Part shown: positions 22,899-35,362 of the stretch, piece after piece | How positions within the stretch are numbered: position 1 is the first letter of the stretch | Layout of the letters: each line of letters opens with the position of its first letter | Assembly (NCBI GenBank): GCA_030770545.1 | Contig: CM061090.1 | Location: 11,673,501 to 11,737,500, forward strand | From: Macropodus opercularis | Taxonomy: Eukaryota > Chordata > Actinopteri > Anabantiformes > Osphronemidae | Length of the DNA stretch: 64,000 nucleotides | Direction: 5' to 3' | The notes under the pieces: model-generated | The model's input: only the letters and a program-made list of their open reading frames with translations | The model's database searches: none | What the model was told of the DNA's origin: nothing | Made by a program: the position numbers and the translations under genes

Positions 22899-23654
22899 AG
22901 TCAAAAACCTCTACAAAACGCTGCAGGCAGCAAAAACAGTGAATCCTGTGGGAATTATCATATGAATATTATGAACAGGTTAATGTGTGTTTGTTGATCT
23001 GTTGAATAAAGGCTGTGGGAAACATTTGACCAAATTAGGAAAAAAACATTAGCCAGTAACAGAGTGAGCTTCAGATCAGCTAACATGTCTGGTCAGGTCA
23101 AATTTTATCCACCTTATTTCCATTATTAGCTGAACCCAACAAGATAAACTATATGTGATCATGATGATTATGACCCTGAGGCCACGACATTACCACAGCT
23201 CACCCTCCTGATTCGCCTCCAGTGGTATGTGTATGCAAATACACGGTCAGACTTCTCCTGTAACCACAGTGTCAGTCTGGGCAAGAAAAGGCAAAGTGCA
23301 CACACTACACCTGTAACAGTTCAGTTCCCTGTGTTTGTGATCCCTTTTCACCTACCTTGCTACTTAGTTTACATTCATTACACTCAGTGAGAGGTGAGTC
23401 TTTAGCGGAGCTGGCTTTTGAGTGGGAGTGTAGACGACACTTAACCAACCACACCCCACACAATTTGCCTATAAAACCACTTGAGTTGCATTAAGCTGGA
23501 GAAAGACAACTTGGCACGACCACAGCGCTACTTCACATGCACCGTTTTGCTTCACATCCTTGTTTTTGGATGCAGTGTGGGAGAGATTTTAGGAAATCAT
23601 ACTTTCATACGCAGCTTTCATCTTTCTGTCGTTTCCTCTCGTTGTAGCCAACCC

Positions 23655-23998
23655 TAAACAGTTGATCCTGTTGCTGCGACGCAGACCATCCAGAATCAGA
23701 CCAGCAGCCCACAGCATGGACCAGTGAGCAGTGGCCACATGCGCCATAACAAAAAGCTCATGAGTCATATCTGTCATAATATAGTGAACTAAACAGTTTC
23801 TTTCTTTGTCCCATTAGATCCCTACAGTGGCAACACACACTGTGGATTGTCATACCCATCGTTGTGGGACTTGGGGCAGTGGTCTTTGTGATCTGGAGGA
23901 CGAAATGCCGCAGACACAATCCTAGACCTGAGGTCTATAAGTTATATTTTAACATTTTTGTTAGTTACATTTTTTTGCAATTTCGCTTTTGACTTTTT
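23655..23998 (+). pseudogene. Third-unit receptor remnant (end of Ig exon plus membrane exon)
   Basis: 23655-23724 matches the last codons of the receptor 2 ectodomain exon (ATCCAGAATCAGACCAGC), ending GGACCA|GTGAGC. The membrane exon follows a CATTAG acceptor at 23817. Its hydrophobic frame (LWIVIPIVVGLGAVVFVIW then RTKCRRHNPRP) is not the one that exon 1 would deliver, so there is a frameshift. The Ig domains themselves are gone. The downstream sequence to about 24150, and then 30541-30775 beyond the gypsy insertion, continues the unit A order. This shows that a third tandem unit was split by the retrotransposon. Confidence 0.65.
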
Positions 23999-24304
23999 CT
24001 ACATTTCATAAAAATGAAATATTTTAATTGTAATTCATTGATTGGTTTTCTATTAAAACGCTTGCTGAGTGTGGGATTTGCCGGGTTTTTGTTGTTTAAG
24101 GTCTTAAATTTTACCTTCTAAAGTGACTTTTCTATTTATATATATGAATGAAACTGAATTGAACTTGTATCAAATTGTAAGTTTTAATCATGTACATTTT
24201 TCCTGACCTGTGTGTTCAGGTTTACATATTTGAGTGGTATCTAGTGGGGTGGGTGTTAGAATTCATTTAATTCCTGATGCTGTACCTTTTATTTTGTTAT
24301 CATT

Positions 24305-24903
24305 TGTTATGTCCCCGTCTAGGTAGGCACGTAACACGCGATTTGTGTCTCAGTCCTCACCAAAAACCCACGCCCCAAACAGTACACACCATGTATACAC
24401 ACAACCCTGAGTGACAATATATATATATAGTGTACAATGCAAATCTCTTCAGGGTGAGCCAAGGCCAAAACAACAAACAAAACAGTGTCTGAGGTCCCAC
24501 AAGCTAGCTAAGCCCTAATCGAAAACAAAAGAACAGAAAGACAGTTAGCTAGTCCTGACTCGCTGAGCGATAAACAGGAGAAAACGTAATACAAAGGAAA
24601 TGGCAGCTCACCCCTACTTTGCAAATAAACAGAATATTACAACACATAGGCACAAGGCCGCACAGGAGGATTCGAAAGAACAAATGGAAGGTCGCTGTAG
24701 CTAATGTCAGAAGACGGGCGCCGGGGCCGCTGTCACCGCTGTCTCTTTTAAAAGGGAAACCCAGAACACTGCTGCTCGCGCTCCGCCAATCGGACGATGT
24801 TCCGGTGATCTGCCGGTTACACATGCACACACACACATACACATACACATACACAGCAGCGAACCCACACATAACCACATACACTAGGCCTTGGGCTGTA
24901 ACA
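24305..24903 (-). repeat. 3' LTR of the gypsy element
   Basis: Ends TGTTA...TAACA. It differs from the other LTR by a few substitutions, an 8-bp gap in the AGCCAATC region near 24766, and the length of a CA-rich repeat. Confidence 0.92.
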
Positions 24904-24918
24904 CCCCCCCTCCTAAAA
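24904..24918 (-). other. Polypurine tract of the gypsy element
   Basis: On the minus strand AGGAGGGGGGG lies directly before the 3' LTR. Confidence 0.75.
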
Positions 24919-25193
24919 AAACAAACCTTTCCTCAAAAAGGTTTGACTACCACGAACGAGAGAGCGCGTCGGCCAACACATGACACACGACTCCCCCCCA
25001 CCCTCAGGGGAATACTGAATCGGAGGAGACGGACTTGGGACGATAGTGGCTATGACAACTGGCCCACCTGACTTCCTATCAGCAGTCATCCTCTCTCTAC
25101 GGGCAACATACTTCTTCAGCATTTTAACATGGCAACCACGTGATTTTCTTTTTCGATCCGTGGTGGACACCACTGGTCGGACCGACTTCCAGC
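24913..25193 (-). pseudogene. Integrase C-terminal tail left after the pol deletion
   Basis: The minus-strand frame reads TTDRKRKSRGCHVKMLKKYV, the usual gypsy pol end (a CHVNMLK-like motif). It directly follows a piece ending ENGVLMRHW that resembles the start of the integrase zinc domain, so several kilobases are missing between them near 25200. Confidence 0.7.
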
Positions 25194-26614
25194 CTAAATC
25201 ATCGGACAGAGTGGCCAGTGGCGCATCAACACTCCGTTCTCCCGGTAGTACACACTACTACCTGTCCTGCCAGCATCTGCCGTAGTGACAGAGCAAGGGG
25301 CTAAAGTCGAGTTGGTCAGTTGTTCCTGAATGAACTCAGCTCGGTTTACCTCAAAACATACGTCTGCTCCAAGCGGCAACGGTTTAGTGGCAGTGGACTC
25401 GCTCTTGGCAGGTTTGCTTAAATTCTCTGCGGCGTCTGCGCACAGGAAACAATCAGTCCGTTCAACAACTTCGCCGAACTTACGGGTTTGTGCACTAGTA
25501 ACAGCGCAAACGTCGAACACAGCAGGGGAAATGGTCACATCAGCAGGCAGAGGTGAATCGGCAGCAGGGCCATCCGCCACCTCTGGAACGGGAAACACTT
25601 TATCACCCGCTAGATCGTTTCCTAGTATTAGGGCAACCCCATCTACCGGTAAATGTGGCAGGACGCCAACTTTAACAGGACCGGACACCAACGGACAGCT
25701 CAAAAACACGTTGTGCAGCGGGGCTCGCAAAATACGCCTTTCCGCTCCCCAAACTAATGCATCGGATCCACAATAGGAGGCACAACTAAAAGGTAGGACA
25801 CTCTGTGACATGAGAGACTGTGCCGCTCCGGTGTCCCGTAGCACAGTGATCAGCTCTTGATCCTTAACGTCTCCGGTGAGGGACACAGAACCCTTGAGCA
25901 TAAACGGTCGATAGATCTCATCGGCCGAATCTACCGGTGCTCCTGTATATGAGAACTCTGAGTCAGACTGAGACGTAGCAGGCCGAACGAACCCAATGCT
26001 CTTCGGACTCCTTTGTCCGTTCGTTCGCTCCTTTCTCCGGAGCACGGGACAGTTAGCGATCAGGTGCCCCCTCTCATGGCAATAGAAACACTCCCGCCCC
26101 TCAGAGGAAACAGACCTGGTGTAAGGCTGTGTTCTTAGCGACTGTGTCCTCTCAGGGCTCACACACAGCTTATCCTCTCGCCGTTCTGTAGTGAACACGA
26201 CCCGATGAGTGAGCTCAAATTCATCAGCCAACACCGCAGCCTTAACCAACGACTCTACCTTCTGTTCATTCAGATAAACTACAATTTTATCCGGAGACAC
26301 ACTTTAAACTCTTCTAGTAACATCAGTTCGCGTAACTGATCGAGCCTTGTGACTTTACTAGCGGCGCACCATTTATCAAACAGAGTCGCCTTCTCACGGG
26401 CAAACTCCACGTACGTTTGATTGACAGCTCTCTCTCCGCTCCGAAACTTCTGCCGATAAGCCTCAGGAACAAGCTCATAGGCCCGCAGCACTGTAGCCTT
26501 CACCGTGTCGTAGTCCATGCTGTCATCTATAGACAGAGCCGAACACACTTCCTGAGCTTTCCCCACTAGTTTGCACTGCAGCAACAAACTCCACATTTCT
26601 CGTGGCCACTTTAA
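25194..26614 (-). pseudogene. gag (C-terminal part) and protease of the gypsy element
   Basis: Minus strand. 26610-26290 encodes a SCAN/capsid-like gag region (LLLQCKLVGKAQEVCSAL; YRQKFRSGERAVNQTYVEFA). A one-base shift near 26295 moves to a second frame with YLNEQKVESLVKAAVLADEF, a zinc knuckle CFYCHERGHLIANC and an aspartic protease with VLRDTGAAQSLM and, later, ALILGNDL. The gag sequence joins to 28916 onward if the piggyBac and one TTAA are ignored. The frameshift and the pol deletion show that it is defective. Confidence 0.8.
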
Positions 26615-28911
26615 CACTAGAAGTCCCAGAGATGAGCCATTTGGCTTTTCTACCTATAAAACCCTCCGGCGAGCCGATCGGCTCGAAGGCTTTGGGCTAA
26701 TACCCTTAATCAGCTGTGAACGATTGCTTTTGTTATGTAAACAACGTGGGGCCATGCTGAGCCACCTCAAGGAAACTTGTGTTTCACTTTGCATCTTAGG
26801 GAGAAATCACCACATGCTTTTTTCCTTTGTTGCAAAGATTTATTGATAAAAATAGTACAAAATGAATTAAAGAAACCAACCATTTGTACACATATTTGTG
26901 AGTACATTCCAGCAATCACGCACAATCCTGGCACTGCCATTGTATCTCCCGTCTGCATTTACCACATGTGTATCTGTAGCAGTGAACACATCGCACAGTG
27001 GCATGATTGTTCTTGCAGTGGTGTTTGACCTGACACATGGCTCTTTTTCCAGGGCTTGGTGTGGAGGGTTGTTTCCAAGCAATTGTTCTTTTTTTGCCTT
27101 CTTCGCACACATATGAGAGTTAGCCAACTCTCTTGCAAGCTCCACCAGGAAGTCCACCCGTCTTTCTGGTGCCTGCTTGATACAGCACATGTGCATTCAG
27201 TGCTGCCATGTCAATCATGTTATAGGACACGGCAACTGTCCAGCGCCGTGTCCCTGTGCGGACAGTGTACTCCCGCACCATCTGGTCCATCACATCCACG
27301 CCGCACTTTGTGGTGTTGTAAAGGGTGACAGTGTTTGGCTTCCTTTTGGTGGTATTATCAGTCTGAATCACGCTGTGCATGCTGCTAAGAATGTAGACGG
27401 TCTTCTTCCGTTTGGGCGCATACGCCGTCAGCGTAGTACGTAGTTTTCCGGCTAAGAAGTTTATGCGCAAGTGACAGCGATGTGAAGAAATTGTCCGTGG
27501 TAACATTTCTGCCCTTGTCCAGGAATGGTTCCATCAGCCTCATCACTACATTTTCAGTCAGTCTCTCTCCACTGGGACGACTAGGATCCTTGCCAAGATA
27601 TGGGAGGACGTTACAAATGTACTTGGATTTTAGGTCACAAGCCACCCAAAACTTGATCCCAAACTTGTCAGGTTTAATTGCAATATACTGCAGGAAACAG
27701 CAGCGAGTCTTTGACGGGAAAAGCCGTTCATCAACGGTGATATGTAGACCAGGGTTGTAGGACGTGATGCAATTGGTGACAAATGATTTATGTCACTCCA
27801 CTCTTTTTTGGTGTTTTCCACTTACTGGTTTCAAATGAAATAGGAAATAATATGAAATGAAACCTAACCTGAAGACAGATCAGACTCTGAGTCTGAATCC
27901 GGCTGAAGTTCTATGTCTTCTCCATCTGAGTCGCAAGGGTTTACTTCACTCAGGTTCATTTCCAAGGCCTGCTGTGTGGTGAGTCTTCTCTGCATTTTCT
28001 TTTCTTGGAGAGGAGGTTCGTACACCACAGAATTCTTGAGGGCACTGAAGTAGTAGGCTATGTGCAGTGAGATTTTATCCACCTCAGTACAAAAGGAATT
28101 ACCTCTCATCTGAGAGCAAGCTGCGTGCAATTAGATGTGTTAATTCATATCTTTTTATACCTGGGCAAGACCCTATATTCCAATGTGAGAATGAATTGAA
28201 TTCATGAATGAAGAATTGAATGGTAAATCAAGTCTGTGAAGATTCTCATTCATCCAGGAGACTCAATTTCTCTGCTTTTAGCAGCTCTCCCTCCCCCACA
28301 CATACAAACAAGCCACCAGCAACCATTACCAAGGTACTACGTGATGGAACTTTGGTAATCACCCGCAATATGACAATTGCAATAAATGCCATTAGTTCAG
28401 GGAGGACCATGAACATCTTCCTGTGCATGTTTTTATAGTCTATTCTTGAATGCTATGAAGCATGTCAATGAACATGATGATGATGAAACACAGGAAGCTC
28501 TGAAGGCGACTCGAGATACTTTTCCTGGCCTTAGCCGTTGGCTCTCCATCTGCAGCATACGCTTTGATTGGGGTGAAAGGGAGACGCGTCCCCACCTGTT
28601 CTTCATGCCACACTGTGCCATCTTTCACTGTCTCTGTCAGGTCAGTCCACAAACAGGCTCTTTTTTGGTTGAGGAGCAGCAAAGCGGGGGAAATCTGGTC
28701 AAACAAGTTCTCTGCTTTTAGCAGCCATCCCTCCCCCACGCATACAAACAAGCCACCAGCAACCATTCACTCACACCCCCCCAAACCCCCTGCAGATTGC
28801 TCAGGTAATGACCTTATTTACACATGAATTGATGCTAATGATAGCCAAAAGACTAGCCAGTTAGCATCCACTTGGCCAAAGGAGGGTTAGAAATCTCTGG
28901 GACTTCTAGTG
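26615..28911 (-). mobile_element. piggyBac-superfamily element, copy 2 (inside gypsy gag)
   Basis: 2297 bp, the same length as copy 1 and inverted relative to it, with TTAA at 26611-26614 and 28912-28915. The same broken transposase lies at 26916-27995. I noticed at least six single-base differences from copy 1 and no indels, so both moved recently. Confidence 0.95.
26916..27995 (-). pseudogene. piggyBac transposase relic, copy 2
   Basis: It carries the same N-terminal deletion and frameshifts as the relic at 17946-19025. Seen differences include EPCVRSN for EPRVRSN and TDNTTKRK for TDKTTKRK. Confidence 0.85.
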
Positions 28912-29521
28912 TTAAGGTGGACGCAATACGTTCAAACGCACGAAAGTAGCTGTCCACCTCACTCTCCCTGAAGGGAGGAACTAAGCCAATATGCCTGCTA
29001 ACATCAAACGGATCTGAGGGAGCGGGGGGAGGACGCACACTGACCGGGGTGGAGGTTCGGTGCTCCACAGCGCTCCCCATTTCCATAGCCCGGATTCGAA
29101 GGTGCATAAGCTCAACCTCACGGGTCTTCGTCTGCAACTCCACCTCTTTTAGCCGAAAAGCCAACTCTAATTCACTCATCTCCTCCACCGCCCGTGATCG
29201 GACGGATGAGGAGTCCTTCCCAGCCGGAGAACTAGTGGAAACCTTCACTTTCACCGCCGCCGGTTTGCTAGGAGCCGGCGGGGCATCGGCAGCCTCTGCG
29301 CCCTTACCGACTTGCAACTACCGCGGGGTCTCAACTTCAACAATGCCTCTCTCCCCCAACTGCTCTGCTAGCGCGGTTTTAACCTCGGCCTTCCTAGCAT
29401 TTAGAGGAACGGCAATGTCAAAGAAATTCGCAATGAGCAGCAGGTCGGCCTTGGTGCACCGGTTTAGTTTCTCCAGCGTGGGATTGCACGCAAACTCATC
29501 TAGATCAAACTCCATCCTCAC
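28912..29521 (-). pseudogene. gag N-terminal part with an in-frame stop
   Basis: It begins MRMEFDLDEFACNP at 29521, 24 bp from the 5' LTR. After codon 67 a TAG (29318-29320) interrupts the frame, which continues open to the piggyBac junction. The continuation includes a charged helical stretch (EEMSELELAFRLKEVELQTK), probably a coiled coil. The stop is either an inactivating mutation or an unusual readthrough site; inactivation is likelier. Confidence 0.7.
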
Positions 29522-29527
29522 GCTAAT

Positions 29528-29540
29528 GGACGAGCCCCCA
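29528..29540 (-). other. Primer binding site (tRNA-Pro-like)
   Basis: On the minus strand TGGGGGCTCGTCC follows the 5' LTR after a few bases. It matches the first 13 of the 18 bases of the proline tRNA primer site used by many retroviruses. Confidence 0.65.
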
Positions 29541-29544
29541 AATA

Positions 29545-30147
29545 TGTTACGTCCCCGTCTAGGTAGGCACGTAACACGCGATTTGTGTCTCAGTCCTCAC
29601 CAAAAACCCACGCCCCAAACAGTACACACCATATGTATACACACAACCCTGAGTGACAATATATATATATAGTGTACAATGCAAATCTCTTCAGGGTGAG
29701 CCAAGGCCAAAACAACAAACAAAACAGTGTCTGAGGTCCCACAAGCTAGCTAAGCCCTAATCGAAAACAAAAGAACAGAAAGACAGTTAGCTAGTCCTGA
29801 CTCCCTGAGCGATAAACAGCAGAAAACGTAATACAAAGAAAATGGCAGCTCACCCCTACTTTGCAAATAAACAGAATATTACAACACATAGGCACAAGGC
29901 CGCACAGGAGGATTCGAAAGAACTAATGGAAGGTCGCTGTAGCTAATGTCAGAAGACGGGCGCCGGGGCCGCTGTCACCGCTGTCTCTTTTAAAAGGGAA
30001 ACCCAGCCAATCAGAACACTGCTGCTCGCGCTCCGCCAATCGGACGATGTTCCGGTGATCTGCCGGTTACACATGCACACACACACATACACATACACAG
30101 CAGCGAACCCACACATAACCACATACACTAGGCCTTGGGCCGTAACA
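29545..30147 (-). repeat. 5' LTR of the gypsy element
   Basis: 603 bp with TGTTAC...GTAACA ends; near-identical to the LTR at 24305-24903. Confidence 0.92.
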
Positions 30148-30169
30148 TCATTGTATGAATGTTATGTTC

Positions 30170-30526
30170 TACTTATTTACAGGGTGGGACATAACTTTTA
30201 AACATAGGGTGTGTGTCTGCGTAAAACAGAGCATGATGCAACTGAGGTGCTCTGGTATTTATCCACTGTTGCTGTACTGTCCTGCTCATGTATGGTATTA
30301 TCTCTACTGACAACTATGCGCTCTGTGCTTGTGTGAATAAAAAGTTTGAACCAGGACGAACTCGGTGGAGTAGGCTGAGTTTGGGTGAAATGGTAACACA
30401 CTGAGATCCCATCGAGCTCCCCTTGCACAATGCAAGTAAAACTTTGCGCGACTCCTGTACATCATTTCACTGTTATTGAACCGTATCTCCAGGTGTAATC
30501 AGCGCTGTTGGTGATTTAAACCCAAC
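30170..30526 (+). repeat. Possible solo LTR or LTR remnant
   Basis: Contains AATAAAAAG near 30337 and ends AACCCAACA followed by GTGGGGGCCACC, which resembles an LTR end with a primer site after it. Its last 115 bp recur at 14548-14656 and near 32585. The 5' end is not defined. Confidence 0.4.
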
Positions 30527-30540
30527 AGTGGGGGCCACCT

Positions 30541-30775
30541 CCTTTACGTAAACCATGACCAAACACTTTTATGAAACAACTATAAAATATAATTTGATCT
30601 ACAATCAAATAATCATATTCAGTAGCAGGTACAGTTATCTGATAAAATATGTGCAAGCAGACTAGTTAAAACAAACTAAGCTAAACAAACACTAGAAATG
30701 ATCATGAACCACAAAAAGTAGTTAATGCTAAATGAAGGCTAAGAACAAAAACTGATCTTTCAAGCTTCAGACTTC
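30541..30775. repeat. Third-unit segment copied from 14826-15030
   Basis: Runs parallel to 14826-15030 and to 32985-33150 (ACATGACCAAACACTTTTAT and onward). It then joins sequence of the 9381 type at 30776, marking the junction between two tandem units. Confidence 0.75.
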
Positions 30776-31032
30776 TTCCTTTTTTGTAAAACTGAAACAC
30801 ACAGAACAAAACACGAATAACATTCTGCTTCTGCGTACATGCATAAACATACATGTACGTACAGGCTGCATGACAAGTAGCACGAATTAGCTAAAATGCA
30901 GTGAGGTATTAGCACAAACCAGAGCTAACATGTCGCACTCTCTTAGTTGATACAAGAGCGATTCAACGCTCCAGCGACGCACAGACACCAGACTTGCTCG
31001 TGGTGCTCAGCGTTTCCTCATTTAACTCATTT

Positions 31033-31050
31033 GGCCGCTAGATGGCAGTG
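31033..31050. promoter_or_regulatory. CTCF-like motif, unit B
   Basis: The same 18 bases as at 9630-9647. Confidence 0.5.
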
Positions 31051-32378
31051 TCTATCATGACGCATATCGAGTTCATATTCCCTGTCCTGTACAAGGCACC
31101 GTTCACAGTAAAGAAGGCAGCACTAAACTTCAAATGCAAACTTAACTTTGAGGTCAGATATACAACATAATACAACAGAGAAGACAGAATAAAGCGCTTT
31201 CATACAAAAGTCGCTCAAAGTCTCCAACAACACCAGAAAAAGTCACTGGTCTCAATGTAAAAGCAGCTTCTCTGACTCTTCATTACATTTTCCCAAGGGA
31301 CTAAACCGGTTATAGTATGAGGTCGATGCTGAGTAAGTGTTTCTACGTAGGGACCTAGTAACATTTCCAGAAGGATGAGGGTGGCTCCTTGTATAATAAA
31401 CACAATTGTTGTCTGGGGGAGAGGACTGTACAGGTGTTTATTAGTAACACCTGTACAGTCTAATCCAATCCAACACAGCAACTCTGCCTTTAATTCTAAT
31501 TTTATTAGTTCATCATTTCTGTTTTTTTTATTGGAATTTAAGTGGAAATTACGTATTACAACAGACCATATATGTGTATGTAATAAAGTAGCCGGTTAGA
31601 AATCTGACAGTCAAATGTTTAAGACTGAAATTAAATTGTGTTTAAGCCAACACACTGCTATTATGCGCTATTATCACGCCACCCAAACGCCAGCCCACTA
31701 CAAACCAAGCGCACAGCTCCCTCTCAGGAACATCTGCTCCAAACAATTCCTCCACCCAAAGCTGCACATTACAGGTTTCTATAAATAAATGATTAATTGC
31801 TGTGAAGGGAAAATGTCTGGTGAATGAAAGCTGTGGCTGCTTGAGCGCTGCAAATGTGGCAAACAGTAATGGCCTTTGTCTTTGCCTGGCATCCTACTTC
31901 AACCGCCTGAGAGAAGCGCGTCCCGCTGGGTTCGCTGCTGCCTCCGTCGTCAGGTCCTCCGCTCCTCGCTTAGCTAACGTCTGCCGAACGTCGTGTTGAA
32001 GCTCGTTTTCTTCACTACGACAGGCCCATCATCAACTTAGACTATCATGCTGACAGTCCAAACTTTACTTTGTTTCTTAGTTTCTGCATGAAACACCGAT
32101 CTTTTCTTAAGTGCGTCATTCCGCCTGCACCTTAGCTCTGCTCCCCCTGTGCTCTCCACCCTCTCTCTCTACTTCCGGTTTTTGTAAATAAAACCCTGCA
32201 TAGTTTGCATGTACAGTTAACACTATTCACAAACAGGCAAGTTAAGAGCTCTTCTTCAGACTGAAGGGAAAACTATGGATGGCATTAGAGGGGGGGGACA
32301 AACAGCCTTTTCTTTGCATTAAAATAATAATAATAATAATAATTTGACCACTGCGGGTTAAATACCTGCATACCTTAG

Positions 32379-32524
32379 ATCCCTAGTGGCATAGGACAAC
32401 ACACACTGTGGATAACATCGTTGTGGGGCTTGGGGCAGTGGTCTTTGTGATCTGGAGAACTAAATGCCGCAGATACAATCCTAGACCCGAGGTTGGAGCA
32501 GTGGAAATTCTCAGTATAAATTAA
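32379..32524 (+). pseudogene. Orphan membrane exon, unit B
   Basis: Copy of 14341-14486, encoding VVGLGAVVFVIW then RTKCRR with the same stop. Confidence 0.6.
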
Positions 32525-32843
32525 ATTTGAAAAGCTGAAATCATTGTCTTCATAAGTTAAATTTTAACAATTTTGTCAGTCACCCAGCTCCCCTTGTAAA
32601 ACTTTGAGCGACTCTTGTACATTATTCCACTGCTGTTGAACTGTATCTCCAGGTGCAATCAGCGCATGTTGAGGATTTAAACACAACAGTCCCTTTGACT
32701 TTTTCTATATTTCACAAAAATGTAATATTTTAATTGTAATTTATTGATTGGTTTTCTATTAAAACGCTTGCTCAGTGTGGGATTTGCTGGGATTTTTGCT
32801 GTTTAAGGTCTTAGATTTTGCCTTGTAAAGTGACTTTTCTGTT

Positions 32844-32985
<142 letters not shown>

Positions 32986-34128
32986 CATAAAACATGACCA
33001 AAACACTTTTATGAAACAACTAATATTTGATCTACAATCATATAATCAGATTCCGGTACAGTTATCTGATAAACTATGTGCAAGCAGACTAGTTAAAACA
33101 AACTAAGCTAAACAAACACTAGAAATGATCATGAACCACAAAAAGTAGTAATGTGATTCTACAGTTACATTTTTTAAACATATAAACCCATTGTTGTTCA
33201 TTGTTAGTTCAACTTAGTTTTCTCGTTGAGTTGTGTGTCTTTGTTGCTCACGGAAAACCTTTCATAACCAATTTAAACAACGCCTGGGTTTTCACGCCTC
33301 GGGCGTTTGATCTATTTGTCTATCAGGCGTTTTTCTCTGAAGGGCTGATGCTCGTCGTTCAGTCAGAGCTTAATGCTTCTAAAGCTTCAGTTTCCAGCGA
33401 CTGATGGACAAGTTCAACTAGAACAAAGTCAAGCGTCTGATCTCAACCTACTCCCGTTTAAGACACGAATACGTCTCCTAACAGGTTTTAGCTGGGGTTT
33501 GATTTAAGGCCTGAATAGAATTTGTTCATATATTCTGTTAAATGAAAGTCTCACCTATTTAAATTCATTCGGATTTAATTAATTTAAATTATTATTTAAA
33601 TGACATTATTTAAATGTGTAATTAGCAGCTTTGGATGGAAGGACTGGCCGATGATGCTGAGGACAGATTAACCAGCTCTCTGCACTTAAAGAGTTGGGTC
33701 TTTAATCAAAGTACTGCTGAGTTAACGCGTCACGTGTTATTCAAAGAATATCGTCCCTGTAGAAAATAACTGGTTGAAGGACACACGTTCAAACTGCAGT
33801 GGTGCCATCACACAGTAGCTACAAGCCTGGAGTCTGACAGGACAAACTTCAGCCACAAAGTTCTGTTTTAGTCAGGACTCATCCAACACCACACAAGCGT
33901 TAGACTAACAGCTCGACAAGAATGAGCCACGAAGACAAACTGAGTCACCATCTGAAACACGAGCAAACATTTGGACGTGCAATTAAATTGCTTTGTACAG
34001 TATCGCAGGTTTTCTCCTAGAACATGTTGATCTCATTCGTTTTGCTGCATGTCAGTGACGTCATCTTCACCAGCTTTAATTTACTATCATTGAATAGTCC
34101 ACTAGAACTAAAACGACCGTTTACTGGG

Positions 34129-34130
<2 letters not shown>

Positions 34131-34192
<62 letters not shown>
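34131..34192. repeat. (AAC)n microsatellite, expanded allele
   Basis: About 20 AAC units against about eight in unit A. Confidence 0.95.
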
Positions 34193-35278
34193 ATCAGGTG
34201 CATCACAAATGAAAACGACCGTCTCCAAAACCCGTGGGACGCCTGCGCTCACATATAAATAACCTGCCACGCTTCAAAGTGGTTCACTCTGAAGAAGAGT
34301 TCAGACAGTGACAGGATCGAAGTGATGAAATATAACCATGTACTAATAATACACTGAAATACGTGCAGCGTTTACGGCCTAATCTGTGAGCCTCCACCCT
34401 GCACACAGGCCCTACAGGCCCGACGTCATGCGTAAGTGAGACGAGGCTCGACTACAACAACCCTTCAGGAGCAGGTGTCTTAGTAAAGCACAAGGATTGT
34501 TTGGCTTCCATTGCTTTGTTTGTTTAAGACATTCACCACCGCTTAAAGCCAGATGAAGACAACTAAAGAACAAGAGAAGGTCTGACTTCTTCCCTCAGTC
34601 TTGTTTGCCTCAGTGATCTGGAAACATTAATGTGATCCCACACTGTTACCTTTTAACAATAGGCTTAACTGGCAGAGAAATTAGATTAATTTAAAATTAG
34701 ATTGTCATTTAATATATACAACTACAACTAGACAAAGGCCTGACGGCGCAGTTTGGATGTGTGGTAACAGCTCACACGCTTCTGCTTCGTCAAACAGGAA
34801 AGTGACAGAGACTCTTGTGGTCTAACCAGCAAAACCAATGGTCACTACTCGTCATATCTTATCCTGCTTAACAGTAACATCCTGAAGCCATCGCATCGTC
34901 TCTACTCTGAAATGTGATCTTACTCTGTGATTCTCTCTTTTATTTGTCAGGAACAACGTTTTTTACAAACAGGACATATGAGAAATATGTGTTAACCTGC
35001 AGCTTGTTTGGTGCATTTCACACAACGTCCTCTTAATGTGCACCGCGCTCAGTGTTTGTGTCCAGACCTGGCTTCAAAAATAGTTCGAGTCTCTGTGGTT
35101 AAACAACCAGAGCCGCTCACCGAAGCTGATCCTGTTAATCACGACAAACACTCAGATGAGGTTGTTGTCTGCTGCCACTAAGTGTCACTGATTATTAATA
35201 TTCAGTCTCACTTGTCGTTTACTGTATAATCTGGTTTGTGCCGGTGGACAGTTAGTAACAGTCTTATCAGAAGCTACG

Positions 35279-35362
35279 ATGTCGCGCATCCTTCTCGTCC
35301 TCGCAGCTTTTCTCCTGGCGATTTTGCTGCGTAGCGTAATTCAATTAACTGAAACAAATTAA
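35279..35362 (+). pseudogene. Truncated receptor start, unit B
   Basis: Same 28-codon relic as 19500-19583, sharing MSRILLVLAAFLL with the intact receptor and then unrelated. Confidence 0.75.

Larger units (their letters stand above)
9381..22997. repeat. Segmental duplication unit A (receptor cluster)
   Basis: Long stretches are near-identical and in the same order as 30776-37460 (unit B): 9381-10027 with 30781-31425; 10653-11497 with 31446-32288; 14263-16375 with 32298-34470; 16387-17029 with 34637-35098; 19331-19735 with 35103-35505; and 20836-22997 with 35509-37460. Absent from B are about 10028-10650, 11497-14262 (the minus-strand receptor gene), the piggyBac element 17030-19326, and 19735-20835. 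Boundaries were read by eye and are good to about 10-20 bp. Confidence 0.85.
24305..30147 (-). mobile_element. Ty3/gypsy element with both LTRs, pol deleted, piggyBac nested in gag
   Basis: The element is flanked by a TCATT target duplication (24300-24304 and 30148-30152). It is transcribed on the minus strand: 5' LTR 29545-30147, primer site, gag, piggyBac insertion, rest of gag, protease, then an abrupt jump to the tail of integrase, a purine tract and the 3' LTR. Nearly all of the reverse transcriptase, RNase H and integrase core is missing, so it could only have moved with help. Without the piggyBac the element is about 3.5 kb. Confidence 0.92.
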
